Shown: one piece after another, positions 1 through 10,300 of the stretch
Position numbering within the stretch: the stretch's first letter is position 1
How the letters are laid out: every line of letters begins with the position of its first letter
Assembly (NCBI GenBank): GCA_002504905.1
Contig: DATY01000026.1
Location: 1 to 30,592, forward strand
Length of the DNA: 30,592 bases
Direction of reading: 5' to 3'
Source: Euryarchaeota archaeon UBA605
GTDB taxonomy: Archaea > Thermoplasmatota > Poseidoniia > Poseidoniales > Thalassarchaeaceae
Made by a program: the position numbers and the translations under genes
Notes under the pieces: generated by a model
Database searches by the model: none
Told to the model about the DNA's origin: nothing
What the model saw: the letters and a program-made list of their open reading frames with translations, nothing else

Positions 1-530
1 CCTTGACCTTGTCCTTCACCTTCTTGCTCTGATTCGCCGCCACCATCGGTACCGCCATCTCCGTCACCTTCGTCATTTCCTGGGAAATCAGGATCATATG
101 CGTCAGGTATTCCGTCACCATCAGAATCAGATGAAGAACCGTCGTTAGGATCATTTGGGAACGGATCGTTGCCGTCAGCTACACCATCACCATCAGTGTC
201 AGCACTATTCGGATTTGTTCCCGAATTGTACTCCTGCGTGTTTGTTAAGCCATCGCCATCTGGATCTGCGTTCGCATCACTAGCTGAATTAGGATTTAGC
301 CCATAAGCTACTTCCCATCCGTCTGGTAATCCATCGTTGTCAGTATCTGCATTGTTCATGTCTGTTCCTGCAGCCTGCTCCTCAGCATTAGTCAGTCCAT
401 CTCCGTCCCAATCTGCTCCACCATCGGATGGATCGAGTGGGTCAGAACCGTCGGCTTGAACACCGACTGAACCAGCCATTAGCACTAGGAGTAGTGCAAT
501 CAACATACTCATATTCTTCGTTTTCTTCAT
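1..530 (-). CDS. Secreted acidic protein with thrombospondin type 3-like calcium-binding repeats (partial, C terminus outside window)
   Basis: The gene starts with ATG at 530 and runs off the left edge, so 176 codons are visible. The N terminus (MKKTKNMSMLIALLLVLMAG) is a signal peptide with a plausible cleavage site after VQA at about residue 26. The rest is dominated by Asp, Gly and Asn, with repeated units of the type DxDGDGLxD/N, for example DWDGDGLTNAEE, DTDNDGLPDGWE, DPDGDGLTNTQE and DTDGDGVADGND. These match thrombospondin type 3/EF-hand-like calcium-binding loops. The visible end becomes a low-complexity Gly/Asp/Glu linker. Proteins of this kind are secreted or surface-bound and bind calcium as a structural ion; any further domain lies outside the window. 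An AAGGAAG sequence sits about 8 nt upstream of the ATG. The repeat identification is firm; the specific role is unknown. Confidence 0.88.
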   Translation of the reverse strand, partial: MKKTKNMSMLIALLLVLMAGSVGVQADGSDPLDPSDGGADWDGDGLTNAEEQAAGTDMNNADTDNDGLPDGWEVAYGLNPNSASDANADPDGDGLTNTQEYNSGTNPNSADTDGDGVADGNDPFPNDPNDGSSSDSDGDGIPDAYDPDFPGNDEGDGDGGTDGGGESEQEGEGQGQ

Positions 531-555
531 TTTTTTTACTTCCTTAAAATTTAGT

Positions 556-566
556 TATAGAGTACC
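556..566 (-). promoter_or_regulatory. Possible TATA box for the thrombospondin-repeat gene
   Basis: On the minus strand the sequence reads CTATAACTAAA about 26-36 nt before the ATG at 530. This is an archaeal-like TATA element at a distance that predicts transcription starting just before the start codon, close to the AAGGAAG motif. It is a pattern match only. Confidence 0.35.
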
Positions 567-772
567 CGCTGTTCTCTCTTTCCGAAAATGCTTACGCCTG
601 TGTTTAGTAAAACTATTATCCGGGAGAGTTCGGTATTATTAGAAAAAGAGTTGAATTTTAGTTCTGTAATTGGTAAAAAACGCTTTACTAAGCCTTTACC
701 TATAGTCTTAACAGATTTTTTAAAATTTATTCAACTCCTCCTAATTTATCATCCAATCTCGCGGGCTTTCAT

Positions 773-791
773 AGGGAACCCTCTGTTCCCT
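773..791. repeat. Small inverted repeat (7-bp stem, 5-nt loop)
   Basis: AGGGAAC and GTTCCCT are perfect inverted copies separated by CCTCT. The element lies about 50 nt past the stop of the zinc-ribbon membrane protein, where the pab transcript would end. The stem is not followed by a clear T run on the minus strand, so a role in termination or 3' end processing is only a guess. Confidence 0.4.
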
Positions 792-840
792 CTAAGTCTA
801 GAGGTGAGTATACACTATTTCAAAGATTCGTGAATTGGTA

Positions 841-1203
841 TCAGGGAGATAGTTTAGATAACTCAGCATTGAAACGTGCTGAACCTAAGAAATACAACAC
901 TGGAGTTGAGATGGTTACGATTACTAGAGAGATGAAGAATAGACTTGACCAAAGTTCGATATTATTACCTAATGTGAAGTATAGTGTCCATCCGGTAATT
1001 AGAGCAAACCATAATCTATATCTTCTACTGAAAAGGGCAAATCTAGCTTTGACTATCTCATCAGAATACAGTTGAGGAACTTCATCTTCGTCTGCTAGAT
1101 CGTGCTCAATCGCACATCTTGCACATACTAGATAACGAGGTCCATTACCACTGACAAATTGATTCTCAGGATAATTTTGTTTACATAACCTGCAATATGG
1201 CAT
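841..1203 (-). CDS. Small zinc-ribbon, two-helix membrane protein of unknown function
   Basis: This 120-residue protein begins with a four-cysteine zinc-binding module: CxxC at residues 4-7 and CxxC at residues 27-30. An acidic stretch follows (about 35-45), then a basic segment and two hydrophobic helices at about 64-80 and 85-107. The zinc ribbon therefore probably sits in the cytoplasm next to a membrane hairpin. It is the last gene of the pab set, 39 nt after the stop of pabB-pabA and on the same strand, so it is probably co-transcribed. No family was recognised and no link to folate synthesis can be shown. The paired cysteines and clear helices make it much more likely to be real than the opposite-strand frame across the same bases. 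Confidence 0.78.
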   Translation of the reverse strand: MPYCRLCKQNYPENQFVSGNGPRYLVCARCAIEHDLADEDEVPQLYSDEIVKARFALFSRRYRLWFALITGWTLYFTLGNNIELWSSLFFISLVIVTISTPVLYFLGSARFNAELSKLSP

Positions 1204-1242
1204 GTTGCTTCAACTTGCCCACGATGGAATGCTAATTCAAGG

Positions 1243-3552
1243 CTACGGTCTTCTAACCTGACTATTATCTATTTCTGAATCAATTAATACTGGTTTCTGT
1301 TTAAGGAAAGAAGATATTAATTCATATCCTTGAGGGCTACCAACAGACTCAGGATGGAATTGAATTCCAAAAATAGGTAATGTTGGATGTCTAATCCCCA
1401 TAACTAAACTTTCACTGTGATCCCAAGCGTCAGAAATTAATAATTCATTTTTTGGTGATAAAATTAGACTATTATATCTCATCAGAACCAACGGAGATTC
1501 TAACGCAGAATATAATCCAAGACTATCATGTTTGATTATTGAAGGAACGCCATGAACTGCCCCTCTCGGAGATTCTATTAGATCCCAACCAACTGCTAAT
1601 CCCAAGGCTTGATGACCCAAACATAAACCTAGTACTGGAATATATTTCCCATCTGATACCATTTTACCTTGGACTGCTAGTTTTGCTATTCTCATAGTTA
1701 TCTCAGATTGTTCAGGACGTGATGGCCCGGGACCGATTATGATACTTTTAGGAGTAAAATTTTCCAACCAATATTCAATCCTATTTGAAGTATCAAAATC
1801 ATTTTTTGGACGTCCTTCAACTATTCTAACTGAGTAACCCATCTTAACTATTGAATTAGCAATATTTTCTGTAAAAGAATCTAAGTTATCAATTAATAAA
1901 ACATCAGTTGGAAATGATATATCAGAATCTCCTCTGATTATCTCTCCTACAGTTAAATGTAATTTTGGAGAAATTGGTCTAAGCTTATTTACAGGGCTAT
2001 TAATTTCAGGAATAGGTAATATTTCTACATCTCTTTTAGGAAGTTCTTCTGTAGAGAAGCCAGTTCTAAAACCCCAAGTAGAATCAGTAATTGCTGTAGC
2101 TTTCCATCGTGCCTCCTCAACTTCAGAAGAGGAGTTGGATCCGATTACAATTCCCCCCCCTGCTTGAACTTGTCCATGCCAATGATTAGGTCCTGAATGG
2201 GCCTCTAACGTACGAATTAGAATATTAAAATCAGAAATACCTGATTTTGTATGAAAATGCCCAATAGAACCTGTCCAGGCACCTCTTGGCGATCCCTCGA
2301 TTTCATTAATTGCAGCAATAGAAGCAATTTTAGGACAGCCTGTAATAGAACCGCCAGGGAATAAAGCAGAAATTATCTGGCTGAATCCAATATTAGAGAT
2401 TAGTTTACCTGAAACACCACTGACCAAATGTTGAACAGTTGATAATGCCTCAATACGAAAATCTGACCAATAAACGCTACCTGGTTCACAGATTTTAGAT
2501 AAATCATGTTTCTTCAGGTCTACTAACATTAGATGTTCAGCTATTTCTTTTTCCGATGAAACCATTTCAATTTGTAAATTCTTATCTTCTTTCAAAGATC
2601 TCCCTCTAGGGTGAGTTCCTTTGATAGGTCGAGTAGAAACTATACCTTTACTAGTTCTCAATAGACGTTCAGGGCTTGCTGAAGCAATACTCCAACCATG
2701 ATCATGAACATATAGCCATGAAGAGAATGGAGATGGGTTGATCATCGTCATTCTCTGAAATGCATTCCAGGGGTGATCTGGCATTGATCCTGTCCATTTC
2801 CTTCCATAATTCAACTGATAAAAATGACCTTTCGTAATGCTTTCTTTTATTTTATCAACTTTTTTCGCATGTGAAGCGTCACTTTCGGATTCTGGTACAG
2901 AAAAATCTTTTAATTCAGAAATAATATTGTTGCTGACTATAGATAAGCCATCACTATCTACTTCTTTCAACCATGGGTGATTGGGTACAGAGATAATGCT
3001 TAATTCATTGGTTTTTCTATCGTGAATCCACCACGCATCGGATCTCCATAAAACTCCTAGAAGAGTACCATCTTTCGGATTATTAGCCAAATTGATACCT
3101 ACTGACCATCTGTTTAAATCATATCCCAAGATACCAGTAAATCCTCCAGGAATTATCGGAAAATTCCCAATATTCTCATATGGCAATTCTAAATCTTCTG
3201 CAATTTTGATTGCCATTTCAAGAGTTTCAACATTATATTCGCTAACTGTTTCCCAAGTAGATGAATTAAATTTCTGAACTAAAACTATCAATGAATTATT
3301 ATTTCCTAAACTTATATTTCCTTGAAGTGCGGATGATTGTTCTAATTCAGTTTCACTAAGAGGTTCAAAAAATAATATCCGAACACTTCTTAGACAAGGG
3401 AGGAAAGAGTGTCCGGATAAATCAGTAACAGGGCCACCAGAATTTAATATAAGCTCATCTTGATTAGGAAGTTTTGAATCTCTATAATTTTCCATCAATG
3501 AAATAATTGGATTTTCAATATAATTTTCAAAGGTACGAAATTCAGGAATCAT
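1243..3552 (-). CDS. pabB: Aminodeoxychorismate synthase, fused PabB-PabA
   Basis: This 769-residue protein joins both subunits of 4-amino-4-deoxychorismate synthase. The N-terminal part is the synthase: an N-terminal subdomain at about 35-215 and a chorismate-binding domain at about 225-500. The PIKGT motif near residues 307-311 carries the lysine typical of PabB; anthranilate synthases normally have Ala there. After a linker (about 500-548) comes a class I glutamine amidotransferase (about 549-755) with nucleophile Cys in LCLGHQ (about 643) and the His-Glu pair in FHPES (about 731), so ammonia can be made from glutamine. The product goes to PabC to give p-aminobenzoate for folate or pterin cofactors. 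The synthase-first order is like TrpE-G or PhzE fusions; many bacterial and eukaryotic PabA-PabB fusions are the reverse. It starts 4 nt after the pabC stop. TrpEG is the main alternative, disfavoured by PIKGT and the pabC neighbour. Confidence 0.9.
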   Translation of the reverse strand: MIPEFRTFENYIENPIISLMENYRDSKLPNQDELILNSGGPVTDLSGHSFLPCLRSVRILFFEPLSETELEQSSALQGNISLGNNNSLIVLVQKFNSSTWETVSEYNVETLEMAIKIAEDLELPYENIGNFPIIPGGFTGILGYDLNRWSVGINLANNPKDGTLLGVLWRSDAWWIHDRKTNELSIISVPNHPWLKEVDSDGLSIVSNNIISELKDFSVPESESDASHAKKVDKIKESITKGHFYQLNYGRKWTGSMPDHPWNAFQRMTMINPSPFSSWLYVHDHGWSIASASPERLLRTSKGIVSTRPIKGTHPRGRSLKEDKNLQIEMVSSEKEIAEHLMLVDLKKHDLSKICEPGSVYWSDFRIEALSTVQHLVSGVSGKLISNIGFSQIISALFPGGSITGCPKIASIAAINEIEGSPRGAWTGSIGHFHTKSGISDFNILIRTLEAHSGPNHWHGQVQAGGGIVIGSNSSSEVEEARWKATAITDSTWGFRTGFSTEELPKRDVEILPIPEINSPVNKLRPISPKLHLTVGEIIRGDSDISFPTDVLLIDNLDSFTENIANSIVKMGYSVRIVEGRPKNDFDTSNRIEYWLENFTPKSIIIGPGPSRPEQSEITMRIAKLAVQGKMVSDGKYIPVLGLCLGHQALGLAVGWDLIESPRGAVHGVPSIIKHDSLGLYSALESPLVLMRYNSLILSPKNELLISDAWDHSESLVMGIRHPTLPIFGIQFHPESVGSPQGYELISSFLKQKPVLIDSEIDNSQVRRP

Positions 3553-3556
3553 AATA

Positions 3557-4339
3557 TCAACTCATCTTCTCAATTGATTCCCACGCATTTGAAAGTCGCG
3601 ATAACCAACAAGACATGGCAGATTCATATAATCTTCCACGCGGATTACCAATCTTTCTTCCATCTATCTCTCCCAATGATTGAATGCCCATTCCACTACC
3701 AATTACGATCATTTCTCTAGCTCTTAAAATTAAATTCATTGTTATGATTGCTGGTCTAATAGGGATACCAGAATCTTCCAAACAATCGTGTATTTGTTCT
3801 AGAGTAATTGAATCCAAAGCACCATCTTCTACTCTAGGATAATAGGCAATTCCGTCAATATCAAGAAGAATTGGCATGCATCTATCACCATCAATTAACT
3901 TTTCATTTTCAATCAATAATGATATATCTGCATTATTTTCTAAAGCCAATTTTCTAGCATCAAAATATGGTTTCCAGTCTCCATGTTTTGTACCTCTAAT
4001 TTCTCCTTCCCATATTGGAGCGGAAACAGTAATTGCTTTCATTACACTAGGCCAAGGTTGATTCAAACGTGGAATTAAAGAGAAAGATCCTTCATTAGTT
4101 ATACCTATTTTGACAAGATATGGAGGTTGGTCTTCTTTAACTACAGGTATCTCTGTAAAATTAAGTTTAGATAATTCTCTAAAAATATTTTTTCTAAAAT
4201 TTTCTGGAAGCGAAAAATTAAGTCGGTTTGCATGCCTCTCCATTCTATCAAAATGTAAATTTGCAGCTAACAGACTCTCTTTACCATCCCAGGCAACTGT
4301 AGACCATACCTCAAATTGAGGATTGGAGATTGCGGTCAT
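3557..4339 (-). CDS. pabC: Class IV PLP aminotransferase fold protein, probable aminodeoxychorismate lyase
   Basis: This 260-residue protein has the fold-type IV PLP enzyme layout. The N terminus has the HFDRMERHANRL element (residues 29-40) that matches HLxRL motifs of the family. The likely Schiff-base lysine is Lys123 in GDWKPYFDARK. The C terminus has the phosphate-binding and dimer region IQSLGEIDGRKIG. Family members are aminodeoxychorismate lyase, branched-chain aminotransferase and D-amino acid aminotransferase. Its place 4 nt upstream of the PabB-PabA fusion makes aminodeoxychorismate lyase, which yields p-aminobenzoate and pyruvate, the best call. One oddity: the usual Glu that contacts the PLP ring nitrogen (the xTE element) appears to be Asp150 in KLIDGDRC, and the following SN is not conserved. 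The gene starts 44 nt after the stop of the giant surface protein gene. Confidence 0.78.
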   Translation of the reverse strand: MTAISNPQFEVWSTVAWDGKESLLAANLHFDRMERHANRLNFSLPENFRKNIFRELSKLNFTEIPVVKEDQPPYLVKIGITNEGSFSLIPRLNQPWPSVMKAITVSAPIWEGEIRGTKHGDWKPYFDARKLALENNADISLLIENEKLIDGDRCMPILLDIDGIAYYPRVEDGALDSITLEQIHDCLEDSGIPIRPAIITMNLILRAREMIVIGSGMGIQSLGEIDGRKIGNPRGRLYESAMSCWLSRLSNAWESIEKMS

Positions 4340-4352
4340 GTATCGCCGTATA

Positions 4353-4361
4353 CTTATATCT
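4353..4361 (-). promoter_or_regulatory. Possible TATA box for the pab genes
   Basis: In the 44-nt gap before pabC the minus strand reads AGATATAAGTATAC, a TATA-like element whose centre is about 18 nt upstream of the ATG. That is closer than the roughly 26 nt expected for a leaderless archaeal transcript, so pabC may instead be read through from the giant gene, or transcription may start slightly inside the annotated frame. Confidence 0.35.
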
Positions 4362-4383
4362 CTTCAAATTCTTCTAAGAGGTT

Positions 4384-7300
4384 TCACAAAATATCATCAA
4401 TGAAAGATGTATCAATATCTTCTTCTGATTCTGATAATTCTTCTGCCATATCATCTAAATCATCAAGATCAAAGTCATCTGCTAAGTCACTTAAATCATC
4501 TAAATCAATGTCTTCTTCGTCTACGAGTAATTCATCTACGATCTGATTATCAATTGGTTTAGGGGGTGATGGATCGATATTTATTTGTTCATCGAATTGT
4601 ACATCTTCTACATTATCTGGAATGAAATCATCATCTGAGAAATCATCTTCTATTCCAAATCCTTCATCATACATCTGTTCTTCCATTTCTACTTCTAGAG
4701 TTCCCATTTCCCAAGGCTGTGGTGCCGACCTTCCTTTCGGTTTCAAAATCAATACACCGCCCAATAATATCATAATTGCAGAAACTAGAGCGATTATCAT
4801 ATTCATATCACCATCAATTAGTTGATTTATCCAAGATACTCCAGAATCATCCAAGCCATCACTATCAGATCCAAAAGCAGATTCTGACCAGGGTTGTATT
4901 TCTAGAGGATCAACGGCAAGACGATGAACTTCTCCATCGAAACCTACGATAGCAATCCAATAAGAATTCTCATTACTCAATGAATATTGGTTTCCTGTTT
5001 CAGATGGATTTGCCTGCCATGTGTAACTTGAATATGGTTTAACCACGTTCTGAGATGTATCTGCATCGCGAGTATCTTCGAAAGGCGTGGAAGATAAGAA
5101 AATATAATATGATTCGATGACTGGATCATTTTTGTCATCCCACTCTATTTGAATCCTGGTACCAGTACTATCCCAGTAAGCAATTATTCCGCCTATCTCT
5201 GGAATATGAAGGCCTGGGTCAAGAATATTTTCATTGATTAAAGCAATTGAAGAAGTTTTAATCCCTTCATCCCAATAATTTCCAGATGAGTCAACCGGAA
5301 TTACACTAACCCAGAACATAATATTTGGTGCTAATGGACTACCATCTGAAAATTGTTGAAGTAATATAGGCATTTCAACATCTCTATCAACAATCATTGC
5401 TGGTTGGCGATTAACTAAAGAACTGAAAGGGACTGTCTCAGCAAATATCCAATATTCATAGATATCCGAAGCCTCACTTTCTTGGAAGATAACAAACACT
5501 CCGTCTCCATCATCTGATGGTCGATCAGTTAATTGAGGAGGGTTAATTCTTGGAGGAGGGAAAACATCTCCACTATTATCTGAAGGAATAACTAAAACCA
5601 TATAATTCTGCATATCAGTAAGGAAAACGTTACCATGAATGTCATGCGTTGTGATAGTTACGTACAAAGGAATTTCAGGTATTATTGACGAAGAGGATGA
5701 TTGTGAAATTATATCTCCATAATGTGCCTTTTCTACCGTCATTTGGAGTTGGAAAGCTCCTCCAATTTGTTGCTGATTCAGAGTGATAAGGCCACATGAA
5801 AGAGGAGATTCTGAACAATTGTTCCAAGATTCTGTCAAATCTTCTTGATAGAAATCAGAAACCCAAATTGTATAGAATGCGAAATCTGTAGCTAAAGACC
5901 TGTTCCAAATTATATCAATGGCAGTACCATCATCTTCAGGGTGATCGAATGCTAATAGACCGTCGACTCTGGCTGGAGGTATTCCTACGCCACCATTGTT
6001 AGATTGGGGTGTTACTTCTACAACTAACACATTGCTCAAATCTTGATTCCCCCAATCATCAGAAGCAACTACCCCTATCCAATAAGTAGTATCATCCAAG
6101 AATGGAGAATCTCCAAATGAGGAAATAATTGTAGAGTTAGATGAGCAATTTGAAACATATGATGAAACAGGCCAACCATCTACATTGTTAGGTGGTTGCC
6201 AACTAGTAGCGGGTAAGGCAAATATAGTGTAGAATGTGCAATCATCTTCTTCATTAGGAATCCAAGAAACTTGTATTTGCCCTCCTTCATCATCTGGAAC
6301 ATCGATTGCAGTAGTTCCTTCAATTGGCATAGGTGGAATGCCATCATCAAGTCCTCCAGCAGTAACTATAGGACCAATGATTGTAGCATTTAGCGGGTCT
6401 GATTGCCCGCTTTCATCTACACAAACTGCCGCAAACCAATATGTAGACCCTGGGTTTAATTGTAGAACAGTATTATTTCCTGAAATTGAGGATATATCAT
6501 AATTATTCGTTAATGCAAGAGCGTTTGTAATTTCCTGTTCAACAGCCCAAATTCTAGTTTTAGCAGGATCCATCTCTGTACATGCCGACCATTCTGCATA
6601 AATCGTACCAGCTGTACCACCAGAAATTGGATTTGCCGTAAGCCATTCTGGAGGAGATGGAACTTCATCAATCGGAGTTGCATTAAATGGCCATGACATT
6701 GGCTCTCCTACCGAACCATCAGCATATTCAGTAACTATTGCTGCTCTATACTTATTTCCATCTATCAAAGTTGACATTATGCCATTATGATCGGCTTCAA
6801 TGATTGTTGCAGAGGTTTGAGACCAGAATGGAACGTGCATATAACCTGCAAAATCATCTAAATCTTGTTTAGTTGGTTCCCATGATGGCATGTTTGTAGA
6901 ATCCCAAATGTAAACTCTGTATCCGTACCATGCTGCATCTTCAGATGGCAACCATGTAGCTTCAAGAACACCTCCACCATCATTATCACGATTTTCAAAT
7001 GAGGTCATTACAGTAGGGACCTCTATTCTTTCCCAATCATATGTCATTCTTACACTAATTGTTCCATTCATTGGAGATTGCATTTGGACATGCAATTGTA
7101 CGGAATTAGAGCCCGGGCCAACATTTGAAATTGCATTTTGGAATCCTGCCTCAATTGCTGGGTTTCGTCCTGCTAAATCCCATGATCCACTATAATTTAA
7201 TGAGACTGAACGAGCCCAAACATTGGATGAAGAAATTGGACTTGTAATGGTCATAGCTCCGTTATACATAGGTAAAACTCCAGGAAGAGAATTTGAATCA

Positions 7301-10300
7301 TTCGGAATAGATAAAGGGTCTGAAGAATTAACTAAAACTGTGGACATACCTGGATGAGTTGTTGAAGTAATCTCCCATTGCCTACCTCCGAAGACAGTAA
7401 AAATGGGTTCAGCTCTTCTTTGATATTCTCGTGGCTGTTCAATTAGACTACCTTCCCAAACATGAAGACCATCTTCAGCAACAACATACAATGAATTGGA
7501 TTCAATGAACGCATTATTGAAGCCTGAAGCGGAAGTAGAGGCGATTACTGAGTGGGAGTTTTCTACATCTAATAGGTTAATCCCTCCTGACCCTATTAGA
7601 ACTAAATAATTACCATTAGAAACCATCCTTACAGGCGGCCAAGATAAAAGATTGGATGGATTTGTACCCGCTTCCATTTGCCCCATTGTTCCATTCCAAT
7701 GTACTATTGGAGCAATGTCGGTAGCAACGTGAACTCCCCAGGAATCGGCGGCCAAATTAAGGACATTATTACTAGGAATCATATCTATCAGATATGTACC
7801 ATTTTGGAAATCCCGATCAACATCCCAAGCAGCTACACCAGGACGTGTCGCGCCCTGTCCATTATGAGAAATGAATATCGACGCATTGTGATGTTGAATT
7901 ATTGAAGAGTTACCAATTGTAACTTCTCTAGTCACAGAGTCTGCAAATAAAATCCCTGAAACTCGGTTTCCAATTAAACCATCAGAATAATCTATTGTAT
8001 TCTGAATCGAATACGTTCCTGCTTCAAGAACTGTTAGACCTGCTAGTCCTCCTGCTAAAATTGTACCATTTCCTTGTATTGGACTATCTAATAACATTAA
8101 ATGTTCGATAATTGGAGACGGAAGCCCGTTGTATGAGGTAATAGGTGAGTCCCAACCATCTTTTGTCAGATTATACATACCAATTCCTCCATTAGTGGCG
8201 ATTAGAACATGATTATCTACCTCGAGGAAATCTCGAACAATATTACTTGGTAATCCTGCAATTAAACTTCCTTGGCCCCAATTCTCAGTATTAGTATTGA
8301 ATGCCTGATATCCAGCAGAAGTCCCAGATTCTCCCATTAATCCTACATACATTGTTCCATCTTCTGCGATAAACATACCATCCATTTGAGAATGAAGAGC
8401 AGAGGATGTAGGTGTTAATGTCCGCGAAATTAAATCAATTTTATACAAACCATTACCTGCTGTAGTAACCCATAATTTATCTCCATCTAAAGAAATATCA
8501 TTGATTATATCTCCATCAAATGAATAACCATATTGCCATCTGACACTACCGTTAACAAGTTCTCCTTGCAATACTGACGATGCGTAGAATGAATTCCAAC
8601 CAAGGCTTGATGTTGCCCAAATATTCGTCTCATTAGAAATAATATTTAGTATCTTACCACTAGTCAATCCGGTCAACTCATCAAAACCGCTTTCTATCAA
8701 ACCTGTTGAATCTAACCTATCCACTCTATTAACTCCTGAAGTTTGTCCGGAACGACCTATAGCATAGACAGGGGTACTGGATGAAGGGGCTTTAACAATA
8801 GAACATCCATCCATTCCAGGACTTAGAATCTGACCATTAACTGTTGATGTCCCTGAAGTAATAATTCTAGAAATACCGCCTGCAGTGTCAAATTGGTGAG
8901 CTGCTAACAAAACGTTACCATCGTGTAACATACCTCCAGGGAATATTCTATCTTCAGAAATACCATCAGCAGAATTTGTTAATGTTGATAAAAATTGATC
9001 CGTATTGTAATTATATCTAGCTATTCCTACTCCTTCCTCATCAAATCCTACATACATTACTCGATTAGCTTCATCACAAGCAAGAGCTCGGGGGTCATTA
9101 TCAGCTAATCCATTAGAAGTTAGTAAAGAGGTAATCCACTCATCAGTAATTCCATCCGAATCATGATCAGATAAATCATATCGTGCAATCCCACCTTGGT
9201 TACCCCACCAATTAACAGCTCCAACTGCTATGTGAACAATATCATCACAGACCTCGATATCTGCCGTGTAACCACTAGGAATGCCTGCACTACCCAAGTT
9301 CCAGGTTGTCCAGTTGCCTGAAGTACCATTTTTACGAATAATTTCTGAATTTGTAGTCCAGCCACCACCACTGTAACTTCCAGCCCATAGATCATCTCCA
9401 ACAACTATCATTGTGTACAGTTCATCATTTGCATCAGAAGGCAATCCATCGTTGACTACCCATGAATCTAACCAGGTTTCGTTATCAGGCTCCCATCGTA
9501 AAATACCGTCCATACTAGCAAATAGGTAATCATCTTGATATTCAACTATACCTCTTATAGGCCCGGGTATATCTGTCCATTCGTCAAGCAGTGTCATCGT
9601 TTGAGCAGAGAAACGACGAAGTATGTTATCACCATATGCTATCCAAAGCTCACAAGAAGAAACATTAATTGGGAAACATTCCCCAAGAAATTGAGCATTA
9701 ACTCTCTCTACACTTCCGATAGTATCCAGAGGTGTTTCCCAAGTTTCATTAGTAACATTCCAACGAGCAATAGTTCCATCACCATCGTTCCAATATTGAG
9801 TTGGTCTGATTCCAATCCAAAGTTCTTCGGATACTTGGCCTATGCTATGAATTTTACCATTCCAACCTAATTCCTGGCCTACATCAATTGTTGATTCGCT
9901 AGAGTTAGAGGATAAATTAATCCTCCAAATTAGATCATTTGATTGCCACCAAGCTGTTGATCTTTGTGTTGAATAATGGAGTATATCATCAACTATAACT
10001 ATATTTTGTGGAGCAGAGTTTGAAAGTGTTGGGCCACCAGAATTAGAGCCACGGTTCCAAGCAATTAGTACAGTCTCATTAACTACATCGATTAAAGTCA
10101 AACCAAAATCTCCACCGGCCCATATTGTATTCTCAACATGACCAGGAATTAGGACTGTGACATCATCATCATCGATAAATCCTTGATCTCCATCCCATGT
10201 TTGAAGCCATTCTTGACTAGTGAGATTATATCTTCCTATACCTGTATTCTCAAAACCAATATACAGTATATCGTCAACCTTGACCACCCTGGCCCTTTGA

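Larger units (their letters stand above)
531..840. other. Non-coding spacer with promoter and small inverted repeat
   Basis: About 310 bases of AT-rich sequence lie between the start of the leftmost gene and the stop of the zinc-ribbon gene. It holds a likely promoter for the leftmost gene (around 558-566), a 7-bp inverted repeat (773-791) and A/T runs near 714-730 that could end transcription from the right. An 81-codon open frame on the plus strand (588-833) has no recognisable features and is judged not to be a gene. No tRNA or other RNA gene was seen. Confidence 0.6.

Noticed and set aside
588..833. 81-codon plus-strand frame in the left spacer
   Set aside because: No ribosome-binding site, no recognisable domain, AT-driven composition; it looks like chance.
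830..1075. 81-codon plus-strand frame
   Set aside because: It lies antisense to the zinc-ribbon membrane protein, which has paired cysteines and clear helices.
1243..3552. Anthranilate synthase TrpEG or PhzE
   Set aside because: The PIKGT lysine and adjacent PabC-like gene favour aminodeoxychorismate synthase, despite the TrpE-G domain order.
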